33,079 nt of DNA, taken from positions 192,411 through 225,489 of the forward strand of contig NZ_AOJD01000027.1 in NCBI RefSeq assembly GCF_000337415.1, written 5' to 3'. Shown here piece after piece: positions 1-8,347 of the stretch. The notes beneath the pieces were generated by a model. That model saw only the letters and a list, made by a program, of their open reading frames with translations, searched no databases and had not been told where the DNA came from. The translations under genes were made by a program, and so were the position numbers. This DNA comes from Halorubrum tebenquichense DSM 14210. Lineage in GTDB: Archaea > Halobacteriota > Halobacteria > Halobacteriales > Haloferacaceae. The number at the start of each line of letters is the position of its first letter. Within the stretch, counting starts at the first letter, position 1.

Positions 1-598
1 ACTCGAACAGTTCGACGGCCTGCTCGTAGCGGTCCGACGGTTCGTCCCAGTCGACGACCTCGAAGAAGTTGTCGACGAACTCGCCGCGAGCCGGACCGTA
101 GTCGTGGTAGTAGGAGTGCTCCCAGACGTCGAGCGCGAGGACCGGGTGGCCGCCCCAGACAGCGCCCTGGTCGTGCTTGTCGACCACGACGTTACGAAGC
201 CGGTTCGAGAACGTGTCGTACACCAGGAGCGCCCAGCCGCCGGCCGCGGAGGCCGCCGCCTCGAACTCGCCCTTCCAAGCCTCGTACGAGCCGAAGTCCT
301 CCTCGATGCGGTCGGCGAGGGCACCTTCCGGCTCCGCGCCGCCCTCGGGGGACATGCTCTGCCAGAACAGGTCGTGGAGGATGTGACCCGAGGAGTTGTG
401 GGTCACGTTGCGGATGGCTCCGCCGGACGAGGAGAAGTCGCCCGCGTCGCGGTTCGCTTCGAGCGTCTCCTCGGCGGCGTTCCAACCGTTGACGTAGCCC
501 TGATGGTGGGTGTCGTGATGCCATTCGAGCACCTGCTCGGAGATGTGCGGTTCCAGTGCGTCGTAGTCGTACGGCAGCGGATCGAGTTCGTAGCTCAT
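1..598 (-). CDS. sod: superoxide dismutase (Fe/Mn family), stop codon outside window
   Basis: Converts superoxide to hydrogen peroxide and oxygen in the cytoplasm using a Mn or Fe centre. The 199 visible codons contain the whole expected protein. The four metal ligands of the family are in place: His27 (WHHDTHH), His75 (HILHDLFW), Asp157 and His161 (LDVWEHSYY). The reading frame reaches LFE at base 2, and base 1 would be the T of a stop codon, so probably only the stop is missing. The start is the ATG complementary to 596-598, with a TATA-like stretch (TTCTTACC) about 30 nt upstream, consistent with a leaderless transcript. It is divergent from the pirin gene across an AT-rich 200-bp spacer. 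The metal cannot be decided from the sequence alone. Confidence 0.96.
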   Translation of the reverse strand, partial: MSYELDPLPYDYDALEPHISEQVLEWHHDTHHQGYVNGWNAAEETLEANRDAGDFSSSGGAIRNVTHNSSGHILHDLFWQSMSPEGGAEPEGALADRIEEDFGSYEAWKGEFEAAASAAGGWALLVYDTFSNRLRNVVVDKHDQGAVWGGHPVLALDVWEHSYYHDYGPARGEFVDNFFEVVDWDEPSDRYEQAVELFE

Positions 599-800
599 TG
601 TTGCGTTCCACCGTACTCGCGGCACGGGTAAGAAGGTTCTCTGTAACGCGTTCCAGTAAACTTCCTGCTACTATTGGAACTGCTTTCAAATGTCTGTAAA
701 ACCTCTATTCTGGGTTTCAGAATATATTACCACTGTATTCTGTCAATTTCTCGGTTCCGTAATCGTGATGCTTATCGGCTGTGGTCGGCTCGGTTCGGAC
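599..800. promoter_or_regulatory. AT-rich divergent promoter region, sod / pirin
   Basis: About 200 bp between two divergent genes, clearly richer in A+T than the surrounding coding DNA. It holds the putative sod promoter near 625-635 (minus strand) and a TATA-like TTATC near 771-776, about 27 nt before the pirin ATG. It also holds a three-fold 7-bp half-site array at 706-742, described separately, and a 6-bp inverted repeat GTTCCA (650-655) / TGGAAC (675-680). No convincing gene lies inside. Confidence 0.6.
706..742. promoter_or_regulatory. array of three 7-bp half-sites (TATTCTG / CAGAATA / TATTCTG)
   Basis: TATTCTG occurs at 706-712, its exact reverse complement CAGAATA at 718-724, and TATTCTG again at 736-742. 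The spacing is 7-(5)-7-(11)-7. This gives two overlapping inverted repeats that share the central half-site. The array lies about 60-95 bp upstream of the pirin start and just upstream of its TATA-like box, where an archaeal activator or repressor dimer could bind. The regulator is not identifiable from the window. Confidence 0.45.
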
Positions 801-1550
801 ATGACTTCCAGCCAGCCGAGCGCGGACCGATCGGCTCCGGTCTCCGGCGAGCCGGTCCGCCACGGCACAGGCGTGAACTCGAACCGAGCGTTCCCGACGG
901 GGGCGCACCCGCAGCACCTCGACCCGTTCGTCCTCTTCGAGCGGTTCTACATCGAGCCGGACCAGGGGTTCCCGATGCACCCGCACCGCGGGTTCGAGAT
1001 CGTCTCGTACATGATCGAGGGCGGCATGGACCACGAGGACAGCCTCGGGGTGACGAACACCGCCCGCGAGAACGAGGCGATGCACATCACGACCGGCGGT
1101 GGGATCCGTCACTCCGAGTTCCCCGCCGACGGAGCGGGCTGTAACGGCCTCCAACTCTGGGTCAACCTGCCCCGGGAGGACAAGGAGATGGAGCCTGACT
1201 ACTCGGACGCCGCGGCCGACGAACTGCCGACCGAGACGCTCGATGGCGCGACCGTCACCACGGTCGTCGGCGAGGGGTCGCCGCTCTCGACGCACACGGC
1301 GGTGGAGTACCTCGACGTCGAGGTGACGGGCTCGTGGGCGTGGTCCGTCCCCGACGGGTGGAGCGGCTTCCTCTACGCCGTGGACGGCGCGGGGACGGTC
1401 GACGGCGCGGCGATCGCCGAGGGCGACGTGCTTCCGGTGACGGAGGCGGCGACGGTCGACGTCCGCGGCGAGGACTCGCTGCGCGCGGTCGCGGTCTCTG
1501 GACGCCCCCACGGCGAGCCGATCGACCAGCGCGGCCCGTTCGTGCTCTGA
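801..1550 (+). CDS. pirin family protein
   Basis: A 249-aa bicupin of the pirin family. Bacterial and mammalian pirins are metal-binding proteins, some with quercetin dioxygenase activity or redox-sensing roles; the haloarchaeal substrate is unknown. The N-terminal cupin has the metal set His60 and His62 (in MHPHRGFE), His104 and Glu106 (in GIRHSE). The C-terminal domain (about 150-249) matches pirin_C in position. The frame is open further upstream, but ATG 801 is chosen because a TATA-like box lies about 27 nt before it and the pirin domain begins soon after. It stands opposite sod, which fits a redox-related context, though that is inference. Confidence 0.9.
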   Translation: MTSSQPSADRSAPVSGEPVRHGTGVNSNRAFPTGAHPQHLDPFVLFERFYIEPDQGFPMHPHRGFEIVSYMIEGGMDHEDSLGVTNTARENEAMHITTGGGIRHSEFPADGAGCNGLQLWVNLPREDKEMEPDYSDAAADELPTETLDGATVTTVVGEGSPLSTHTAVEYLDVEVTGSWAWSVPDGWSGFLYAVDGAGTVDGAAIAEGDVLPVTEAATVDVRGEDSLRAVAVSGRPHGEPIDQRGPFVL

Positions 1551-1613
1551 GACTCACCGGGTGCGGTGAGAACGGCGACCGAGTTTTTTGTATTCGGAGT
1601 GAGACCAACCCGC

Positions 1614-2363
1614 ATGGACCTGCGCGCCGCAACCGCCACCGATATCGACGCGGTCCGGTCGGTCGCCCGCGAATCGCTCGTGGCGTCCTACGGACACGCC
1701 GTCGACGAGGAACTGCTGGACGAGGCCGTCGAAGAGTGGTACGACGCCGGCGACCTCGGGGACGACGTCAACGACGACGACGCGGTGTTCCCCGTCGCCC
1801 TCGTGGACGGGGTCGTCGTCGGCTTCGCGGAGAGCTACGTCGTCGGTCGCCGGGAACGCGTCGGCGAGATCGACTGGCTCCACGTCCACCCCGACCACCG
1901 GGGCTCCGGGATCGGCTCCGCGCTGCTCGAACACGTCGAGTCCGGCCTCCGCTCGGCGGAGGTCGACCGGATCGAGGCCCGCGTCCTCGTCGACAACGAG
2001 GCGGGCACGGAGTTCTACGAGCGAGAGGGGTACGAACTCACGGGCGAACGCGACGTCGACATCGGCGGGGAAACGTTCGCGGAACGGGAGTACCGCAAGC
2101 AGGTCGGCCGACTCACCGGCATCTCCGAGGCCGTCTACGAGACCGAGGCGGGAGACACGGTCCACGTCGCGTTCGACGAGAGCGACCGCGGGTCGCGAGC
2201 GCCCTTCTACGTCGCGTACGCCGACCCCGACCACGGGCAGCGGTACGGCTACCTCTGTGGCAACTGCGAGGGGACCGACGTCGCGATCGACACGATGGAC
2301 CGGATGGAGTGCCGCGACTGCGGGAACCGCCGGAAGCCGACGCGCTGGGACGCGGCGTACTGA
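1614..2363 (+). CDS. GNAT N-acetyltransferase with C-terminal zinc-binding domain
   Basis: A 249-aa protein of two parts. Residues 1-150 are a GNAT acyltransferase: the acetyl-CoA loop is visible as HPDHRGSGIGSALLEHVE, followed by VDNEAGTEFYEREGY, which is typical of strand 6-7 of the fold. Residues about 165-249 carry CGNC and CRDC pairs, a likely zinc ribbon, resembling a haloarchaeal C-terminal domain I know as DUF5816 (name from memory). The acceptor substrate cannot be predicted. The start at 1614 has a T-rich promoter-like stretch (GTTTTTTGTAT) about 25-30 nt upstream; the track's earlier Met lies before this box and is unlikely. Confidence 0.88.
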   Translation: MDLRAATATDIDAVRSVARESLVASYGHAVDEELLDEAVEEWYDAGDLGDDVNDDDAVFPVALVDGVVVGFAESYVVGRRERVGEIDWLHVHPDHRGSGIGSALLEHVESGLRSAEVDRIEARVLVDNEAGTEFYEREGYELTGERDVDIGGETFAEREYRKQVGRLTGISEAVYETEAGDTVHVAFDESDRGSRAPFYVAYADPDHGQRYGYLCGNCEGTDVAIDTMDRMECRDCGNRRKPTRWDAAY

Positions 2364-2396
2364 CTCCGGCGCGTTCCCCGGGACGATCCGGTCGCC

Positions 2397-3398
2397 TCAG
2401 AGCGTGTCCATGACGCCGAGGACGCGCTCCTCAGCCTCGCGGCCGGGATCCCACTCGCTCCCGTCGCGGTCGGACGCGCGGTGTTCCTCGACGGTCCGTT
2501 CCATCGCCTCGTCGACCGGCGTCGACTCCCAGCCGAGGTCCGCGAGCGCACAGGTGTCGAGCAGGTGCGGGTACTCGCGGTAGAGCGTGAAGTCGTCGGG
2601 TTCGAGACCGCCGGCCGCGAGGGCGTCGTCGCTCGCGGCGACGATTTCGCAGTCGACCTCGGCGGCGTCGGCGACCGTCTCCAGGGTCTCGCGGAGCGTG
2701 AGCGCGCGTCGGTCGCCGACGTTGTACGCCGCGCCCGGCTCCCCGCGCTCGGCGACGATCCGGAGCGCGCTCGCGACGTCCTCGACGTACGCCCGGTGCC
2801 AGAGGTTCTGTCCGTCGCCGGGGACCACCAGGCGGTCGTGCGTGAGCACGCGGTCGATCCAGTAGTCGAGCCGCTCCGTGTAGTCGTGCGGCCCGTAGAC
2901 GATACACGGGCGGACGGCCATCGCCGCCACGCCCTCCTCGGCGGCCGCGAACACGGCGCGGTCGCCCTCGGCCTTCCGGTTGCCGTACGTCTCGTGAGAG
3001 TCGTCGGTCGCCTGCTCGTCGGTACAGGGCTCCAGCGGCGTCTCGCCCTCCCGTTTGGGAATCTCCTCGGCGGCGTAGCTGGAACCCGACGAGATGTACA
3101 CGTACCCGTCGACGTCGGCGAATATCTCCGTGGCGGCCTCAACGTCTGCCGGCTGGTAGGCGACGCAGTCGATCACGACGTCCGGCTCGACCGACAGCTT
3201 CGCGGCGCGCAGCGCGGTGTCGTCCTTCCGGTCGCCCTCGACGTGGGTCACGCGGTCGTCCGCCGCGAAGGGGTTCTCGTGGGTGCCCCGGTTGAATATC
3301 GCGACCTCGTAGTCGTGTGCCAGCAGTTCGTCGACCGTGTGACGGCCGATGAATCGGGTCCCGCCGACGACGAGCGCGGTATCGGTCATACCCGACAT
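2397..3398 (-). CDS. NAD-dependent epimerase/dehydratase (extended SDR)
   Basis: A 333-aa extended short-chain dehydrogenase/reductase, probably acting on a nucleotide sugar or similar hydroxyl substrate. The N-terminal Rossmann motif is VVGGTRFIGRH (residues 10-20). The catalytic YxxxK is Tyr138-Lys142 (YGNRK), with the Ser of YISSGSS before it. VRPCIVYGPHD and YNVGD are the usual substrate-domain signatures. Two starts are possible: ATG at 3398 or the fourth codon, ATG at 3389. A TTTTCA box lies at the right distance for a leaderless start at 3389. It is convergent with the acetyltransferase gene. The substrate is not predictable. Confidence 0.88.
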   Translation of the reverse strand: MSGMTDTALVVGGTRFIGRHTVDELLAHDYEVAIFNRGTHENPFAADDRVTHVEGDRKDDTALRAAKLSVEPDVVIDCVAYQPADVEAATEIFADVDGYVYISSGSSYAAEEIPKREGETPLEPCTDEQATDDSHETYGNRKAEGDRAVFAAAEEGVAAMAVRPCIVYGPHDYTERLDYWIDRVLTHDRLVVPGDGQNLWHRAYVEDVASALRIVAERGEPGAAYNVGDRRALTLRETLETVADAAEVDCEIVAASDDALAAGGLEPDDFTLYREYPHLLDTCALADLGWESTPVDEAMERTVEEHRASDRDGSEWDPGREAEERVLGVMDTL

Positions 3399-3458
3399 CG
3401 GACGAGCGAGGTGAAAAGCGTGGCCGAATCGGAAGGCGAGTCGGCCGGAGGCCGGGGC

Positions 3459-3599
3459 CTACTCGTCGCCTCGGGGGCCGTCGCCGCGCCATCGGCGGTA
3501 CAGGAGGTACGCGACGCCGAGGCCGATACCCCAGGTCCCGACGCCGAACACCGCGACCGCGACCCCGGAGAGGAACTCGCCGAGCGGAACGCCGAACAT
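3459..3599 (-). CDS. 46-aa single-pass membrane protein, unknown function
   Basis: A small ORF starting at ATG (complement of 3597-3599) and ending TAG at 3459. Residues about 8-34 form one hydrophobic segment (GVAVAVFGVGTWGIGLGVAY), followed by a positively charged LYRRWRG and an acidic end, as expected for a single transmembrane helix with a cytoplasmic C-terminus. It lies just upstream of the epimerase gene on the same strand, about 60 bp away. I do not recognise a family. The hydrophobic pattern and start-to-stop length support a real gene; there is no other evidence. Confidence 0.55.
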   Translation of the reverse strand: MFGVPLGEFLSGVAVAVFGVGTWGIGLGVAYLLYRRWRGDGPRGDE

Positions 3600-3701
3600 A
3601 CCCGAGTTCGGCGCGTCCGCCACATAAACGCTCCGAGAGGAGCGGCGACGACGCGCCGAGAGAGAGATAGCTTCTCGGGGCGGGAGCGTGTAGGGCGGCA
3701 C

Positions 3702-4187
3702 ATGTCCGACCGCTCGCTGCGGCGACCGTGGCTCGCCGCCCTGCTCGCGCTCCTCGTCACCGGACTCGGCCACGCGTACCTCCGCCGGTGGGCCCGCGCG
3801 CTCGGCTGGTATCTGGCGGTGGCCGCGGCCGTCTTCCTGTTCGTCCCCGACGGCACGGTCACCGCGGCGTTCTCCGGGAACCCGCCGCCGGTCCGCGACG
3901 TCGCGCCCGCCGCGGCGGTCGTCGGAGCCAGCGTGATCGACGCGTACGTCGCGGCTCACAGGAACAACCGCGAGTACGAGCGGGAGCGCGACGCGGCCCG
4001 CCCGGCCGGCGCTCCGGGGGCGTCGGTCGGCGTCGGCGGCGACCCCGACGAGGCGTCGGCGGACGCAACCGCGGACGCCGAGGCCGATGGAACCGTGCGC
4101 TGTCCGGAGTGCGGGAGAGAGACGGATCCGACGGTCGACTTCTGTCAGTGGTGCGCGGAGCCGCTGGGCGGAGAAGGCGGGTCGTGA
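3702..4187 (+). CDS. membrane protein with C-terminal zinc ribbon
   Basis: A 161-aa protein. Residues about 8-50 form two closely spaced hydrophobic segments (WLAALLALLVTGLGHAYLRR, then LGWYLAVAAAVFLFVP), with a third near 67-85. The GLGHAYLRRW turn resembles small membrane proteins of the TM2-like kind. A charged, Ala/Asp-rich linker leads to a C-terminal zinc ribbon with CPEC and CQWC. Many haloarchaeal membrane proteins end in such a ribbon; the role is unknown. The start ATG at 3702 follows an upstream AT-rich stretch (AGATAGCTT). It is convergent with the oxidase operon. Confidence 0.8.
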   Translation: MSDRSLRRPWLAALLALLVTGLGHAYLRRWARALGWYLAVAAAVFLFVPDGTVTAAFSGNPPPVRDVAPAAAVVGASVIDAYVAAHRNNREYERERDAARPAGAPGASVGVGGDPDEASADATADAEADGTVRCPECGRETDPTVDFCQWCAEPLGGEGGS

Positions 4188-4248
4188 CGCGGAAGACGGC
4201 AAAGTACGAAGCGGAAACGGCGACGGGAAAACGGGACCGCTGATCCCC

Positions 4249-6747
4249 TCAGAAGAGGTAGAACAGCGGGAAGATGAACACCCAGACGATGTCGACGAAG
4301 TGCCAGTAGAGGCCGAAGTACTCAATCGGCCGCTCGTCGTCGAGGTAGTGACCTTGGTACACCCTGACGAACAGGAAGATGGCGATCACTAAGCCGAGCA
4401 GGACGTGGATCCCGTGGAGCCCGGTCGTGACGTAGTAGATCGACGCCTGGATCGGGTCACCGTGGGCGTTCGCGCCGATGGTGACGCCGCGGTCGAATAT
4501 CTCGTGGTTCCACTCCCACAGCTTGATCGCCATGAAGGTGAACCCGAGCAGGATGGTCGTGCCGAGCGTCGCGAGGACTCCCTGCCTGCTCTTCCGGCGC
4601 GCCGCGACCAGCGCGAGGATGACGGTGAACGAGGACGTGATCAGGACGAACGTGTTGATCAGCCCCGGCAGCGACTCGGTCAGCGGCTCCCACGTCATCC
4701 AGCCCGCGTTGTAGCGGACGAAGACGGCCGCGGAGATGAACGCGCCGAAGACGATCACGTCGGACGCCAGGAAGAACCACATCCCCAGCTTCACCTTCTC
4801 GACGCCGTTGAACGGCCAGCGCTCGGCGAACTCGGTCGGCGGGGCGTAGAAGTCTTCTAGGCCCCACTTGACGCCGGTGTAGAGGAGTCCGACGAGCCCG
4901 ACCACGATCGCCGTCGGGTAGATCGGGTTCGAGATGTTGATCTCGCTCTGCATGGCGCTCTCGCCCAGCACGACGGTGACCGCGTCGGCGAAGCCGGAGA
5001 AGCCGAACAGCGTGACCAGAAGCGCCAGCGAGAGCGCGAACGGCCAGATGCTCGCGTGGCTGGCGTGCTTGTCCCAGTAGGGGTAGTCGGAGATGTGCGC
5101 GGAGTGGCTGTCGCCGCCGTCGGTGGCGACGTCGCCGTTGTCGTCGGTCTTCATCGCGGGACCGCCGTCCGGCACGTAGTCTTTCACGAACTCCAGCTTC
5201 CCGGAGGCGTACGACGGCCGGTTCGGCCAGTTCTCGAGCGGCGGGGGCGACGAGACCGCCCACTCCGCCGTGCGCGAGTAGTCCCACGGGTTGTCGCCGG
5301 CCGGGTCACCGGAGACGTAGGACTTCGCGAAGTTGTAGAACATGATAAAGAACGACAGTCCGAGCACGAACGCCCCGATCGTCCCGAACTGGTGGTAGAT
5401 CTGGAACTCGGGGTTGTACTCGAACACCCGCCGGGGGGTCTCCCAGCCGAGGAACATCGAGAAGTAGACGGCGTTGAACCCGATGAAGAACACCACGAAG
5501 TGGAGCTTTCCGAGGAACTCGTCGTACATCTTCCCCGTTATCTTCGGGAACCAGTAGTAGGCCCCGCCGAACAGCGCCGTGGCCCCGCCGAACATCACGT
5601 AGTGGAAGTGCGCGACCACCCAGTAGGTGCCGCGGAACTCGTAGTCGAGCACGATGGCACCGAGGAAGACGCCCGTGATGCCGCCGAGGATGAACAGCAG
5701 CAGCGCGCCGAACGCGAAGAGGAACGGCGTCGTGAACTGTATCCGCCCCTTGATCAGCGTGTAGATCAGCGCGAAGACGACCAGGTCGAAGGGGAGTGAG
5801 ATCCCGATGGTCGTCGCCATCATCAGCGTCTTGATCTCCAGGTTGATCGTCGTCAGGAACATGTGGTGCATCCACACGAGGAACGACTGGACGGCGATCA
5901 GACAGATGGCGATGATGACCCACTTCCGGCCGACCAGCCGCCGCCCGGAGAACGTCTGGAACAGTTCCAACATGACGCCGAGCGCCGGGAAGAACACGAT
6001 GTACACCTCGGGGTGACCGAAGAACCAGAACAGGTGGCCCCACAGCAGGGAGCCGCCTTCGGTCGCCGAGAAGTAGACGCTGCCGAGGACGCGGTCGGCC
6101 GAAAGGATGAGTCCGACCGCGAGCAGGGCGGCGAACGCGAACAGCATCATCCACACGGTCGTGAGCATCGACCAGGTGAACATCGGCATGTCCATGATCC
6201 CCATCCCCTCGGCGCGGGAGTGGTGGATGGACGTGAGGAAGTTCACCGTCGACGCCGTCGTGCCGGTGACGAACATCGCGAGCGCGAGCACCGCGCCGGT
6301 CGACCCGATGCTCGGCGTGTACATGGGCACGTTGAGCGGGGCGTATATCGTCCACCCCGCGGAGAGCGTGCCGCCCTGGAAGAAGCTGATCGCGAGCAGG
6401 ACGCCCGAGAACAGGTACAGCCAGTAGGACACCGCGTTGAGCCGCGGGAACGCGAGGTCGTCCGCCCCGATCTGGAGCGGCACGAAGTAGTTCGCGAACC
6501 CGAACGCGAACGGCGAGAGGAACCAGAACACCATGATCAGCCCGTGGGCGGTGACGGCCTCGTTGTACGCCAGCCCGGAGAGGATCTGGCTCGTCGGGTC
6601 CCACAGCTGGAGGCGGATTAAAAGCGCCATCACGCCGCCGAACAGCAGGAAGAACAGCGCGGTGATCGTGTACAGGATACCGATGTCCTTGTGATTGGTC
6701 GTGACGAGCCACCGCTTGACGGAGGTCGTCGGCGGGAGTTCGCTCAT
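4249..6747 (-). CDS. coxAC: cytochrome c oxidase subunit I/III fusion (heme-copper oxidase)
   Basis: An 832-aa fusion of the catalytic subunit I (about 1-490) with subunit III (about 560-832), joined by a hydrophilic linker. It reduces O2 to water and pumps protons in the cytoplasmic membrane. Heme and copper ligands are visible: His68 (AHG, heme a), His245 and Tyr249 of GHPEVY (CuB and the crosslinked Tyr), His294-His295 (HHMF, CuB), His380 and His382 (AHFHY). D-pathway residues are present: Asn86, Asp97, Asn104 and Glu247. The segment that usually reads PTGxK, with the K-pathway lysine, reads ISLPFDLVVF, with Val323 at the lysine place. Subunit III ends with the usual WHFVDIVWVFIFPLFYL. Its start overlaps the coxB stop by 4 nt (ATGA), so the two are translationally coupled. 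Confidence 0.96.
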   Translation of the reverse strand: MSELPPTTSVKRWLVTTNHKDIGILYTITALFFLLFGGVMALLIRLQLWDPTSQILSGLAYNEAVTAHGLIMVFWFLSPFAFGFANYFVPLQIGADDLAFPRLNAVSYWLYLFSGVLLAISFFQGGTLSAGWTIYAPLNVPMYTPSIGSTGAVLALAMFVTGTTASTVNFLTSIHHSRAEGMGIMDMPMFTWSMLTTVWMMLFAFAALLAVGLILSADRVLGSVYFSATEGGSLLWGHLFWFFGHPEVYIVFFPALGVMLELFQTFSGRRLVGRKWVIIAICLIAVQSFLVWMHHMFLTTINLEIKTLMMATTIGISLPFDLVVFALIYTLIKGRIQFTTPFLFAFGALLLFILGGITGVFLGAIVLDYEFRGTYWVVAHFHYVMFGGATALFGGAYYWFPKITGKMYDEFLGKLHFVVFFIGFNAVYFSMFLGWETPRRVFEYNPEFQIYHQFGTIGAFVLGLSFFIMFYNFAKSYVSGDPAGDNPWDYSRTAEWAVSSPPPLENWPNRPSYASGKLEFVKDYVPDGGPAMKTDDNGDVATDGGDSHSAHISDYPYWDKHASHASIWPFALSLALLVTLFGFSGFADAVTVVLGESAMQSEINISNPIYPTAIVVGLVGLLYTGVKWGLEDFYAPPTEFAERWPFNGVEKVKLGMWFFLASDVIVFGAFISAAVFVRYNAGWMTWEPLTESLPGLINTFVLITSSFTVILALVAARRKSRQGVLATLGTTILLGFTFMAIKLWEWNHEIFDRGVTIGANAHGDPIQASIYYVTTGLHGIHVLLGLVIAIFLFVRVYQGHYLDDERPIEYFGLYWHFVDIVWVFIFPLFYLF

Positions 6748-7526
6748 GCGCTCACCCCGCTGGCGGCGGACGCGTCGAACGTCACGCCGGCGCTCTCGAT
6801 GCTCTCGCTCTCGGAGTCCTCACCGGTGTCCGCGTACCACTCCTCCCACTCGTCTTGCGGGATGACCGTGATCTGACCCTTCATCGCGGAGTGGCCCGGA
6901 CCGCACAGCTCGAAGCACTCGACGGTGTACGTCGCCTCGCCGCCCTGCGCCTCGACTTCCTCGGAGCTCACCGAGAACCAGTTCTCGTTGTACTCTCCGG
7001 GGATCGCGTCCGACTTTATCCGCAACTCAGACGAACCGAAGTTGTGCCAGACGTCTTGTGATGTCACGTTGATGTCGATCCGCTGATCGGCCGGGACGAT
7101 CAGTTCACCCCGTTCGGTGTGGCCGTTCGGGTACTCGTACACCCAGCCGTACTGCTGTCCCTCGACGAGTATCTCGATGTCGCCGTCGTCCTGGACGCTC
7201 GGTCCGTCCTCGACGTAGAGGAGGAGCCCGTACGCGTACACGACGAGGCTGATGACGACGATGGCGCTCAACCCGAACGAGAGGAAGAGCTTCTTGGCTT
7301 TCGGACCGCCCTGTCCCGTCGGGAGCTCGCCGACAGTCGGCGCGTCGAACTTCTCGTCCGACCGGTTCCCGTCGTCGCGGTACTTGTACACGTTCCACAG
7401 CGTGTACGCCACGACGATGGTGCCGACGAGAGTGCCGAGCGCGAGGAAGACGAAGAAGATCTCGTCGAAGACCTCCGCCTGTGCGCGCCAGTCGCTCCCC
7501 TGTTGTAGGATAACTGGATCTATCAT
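6744..7526 (-). CDS. coxB: cytochrome c oxidase subunit II
   Basis: A 260-aa subunit II, the electron-entry subunit of the terminal oxidase. Two transmembrane helices (about 22-45 and 80-103) precede an extracytoplasmic cupredoxin domain. The complete CuA site is present: His161 (VWHNFG), then Cys204, Glu206, Cys208, His212 and Met215 (CFELCGPGHSAM). There is no cytochrome c domain, so the donor is likely a separate protein, possibly a halocyanin in this lineage (inference). It is first in the coxB-coxAC operon, with the stop overlapping the next ATG. The start is at 7526; a clear promoter could not be fixed in the 310-bp upstream spacer. Confidence 0.95.
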   Translation of the reverse strand: MIDPVILQQGSDWRAQAEVFDEIFFVFLALGTLVGTIVVAYTLWNVYKYRDDGNRSDEKFDAPTVGELPTGQGGPKAKKLFLSFGLSAIVVISLVVYAYGLLLYVEDGPSVQDDGDIEILVEGQQYGWVYEYPNGHTERGELIVPADQRIDINVTSQDVWHNFGSSELRIKSDAIPGEYNENWFSVSSEEVEAQGGEATYTVECFELCGPGHSAMKGQITVIPQDEWEEWYADTGEDSESESIESAGVTFDASAASGVSA

Positions 7527-7836
7527 GTTCGTCTGTCTGCTCTTGTATCTCCCTTAGCGATGGTACACTTATCTCTTGTGTAGCAGACCGGAGGATCGGC
7601 GGCGAAGGTGCCGGTTTCGCGCGGGGATCTGCCCCTCGAACCGGTCCGCCGGAGCCCCGGCGCGGGCCGTCGAGGAGAGGGCGGAACGCGCGCCGGTCGG
7701 CGACGACGAAGACGGCGGTCCGACGGGGTGGAATCCGGGGGGTCGAGCGGGACGGAGACGCCGGGATGACGGGGGAGAGGAGGACGCGTCGAAGGGTATT
7801 TGTACGCGCGAACGGAGGTCCCAATAACGGATATCC
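7527..7836. other. 310-bp divergent spacer without a gene
   Basis: Between coxB and the membrane protein at 7837. The middle is GC-rich and holds only short open frames with Arg/Gly-rich translations and no recognisable features. At the right end, GGGTATTTGTA (7794-7804) is a TATA-like box 33-40 nt before ATG 7837. At the left end, TACAC and GTGTA form a short inverted repeat around 7562-7580 upstream of coxB, too short to call an operator. Confidence 0.5.
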
Positions 7837-8292
7837 ATGACATCACTCACCCTCTTGAGTACGGGTCTGATGGGCCTACTCGTCGTCGCCACGTTCGTCG
7901 CAGTCGCCGAGATCGGAGGGAAGCGGTCCGCTCCCGGCCGCGGCGAGAGCGGCGGACGCTACGAGGCCGTCGTCGCGACGCTCGCCGAGTTCGTCCGGAC
8001 GCCGGTCGTGTGGGCGGTCTCGTTCGTCGGCGTCACCGTTCTCATCGGCGGGAGCATCCTCCTCGGCGTCGGGAGCTTCGGCATCCCCGAGGGGCTCGCC
8101 GGCACGCTGGTGACCGTCGCGTACCTCCTCGTCGCCCTGCTTCTCGTCGGCTTCGTCTTCCTCGGTGCCTACTTCGCGACCCGGAGCCGCGGGCTCGGGA
8201 ACGCGCACGGCGTCGCCGCCGGGACCCTCGCCACCGGTGCGGCCTTCCTCGTTCTCGTCACCGTCCAACTGGTCGTCGGCGTCGTCGGCTGA
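7837..8292 (+). CDS. four-helix membrane protein, unknown function
   Basis: A 151-aa protein with about four hydrophobic segments: residues 3-27, 54-80, 88-112 and 124-150. A short polar loop (about 28-45, Gly/Arg/Ser-rich) follows the first helix. There is no catalytic or metal motif. It is divergent from the cytochrome oxidase operon and separated by 310 bp, so a link with respiration is possible but not shown. A TATA-like box lies 33-40 nt upstream of the ATG. I do not recognise the family. Confidence 0.75.
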   Translation: MTSLTLLSTGLMGLLVVATFVAVAEIGGKRSAPGRGESGGRYEAVVATLAEFVRTPVVWAVSFVGVTVLIGGSILLGVGSFGIPEGLAGTLVTVAYLLVALLLVGFVFLGAYFATRSRGLGNAHGVAAGTLATGAAFLVLVTVQLVVGVVG

Positions 8293-8347
8293 CCGGCCCG
8301 CCGAACCGCTCAGCCGACGGCGATCGAATTCCGAAACGAACACCCCG

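Noticed and set aside
2481-4187. A 568-codon plus-strand frame running through the epimerase into the zinc-ribbon protein
   Set aside because: Only its last 161 codons (from ATG 3702) look like protein; the rest is the antisense shadow of the epimerase.
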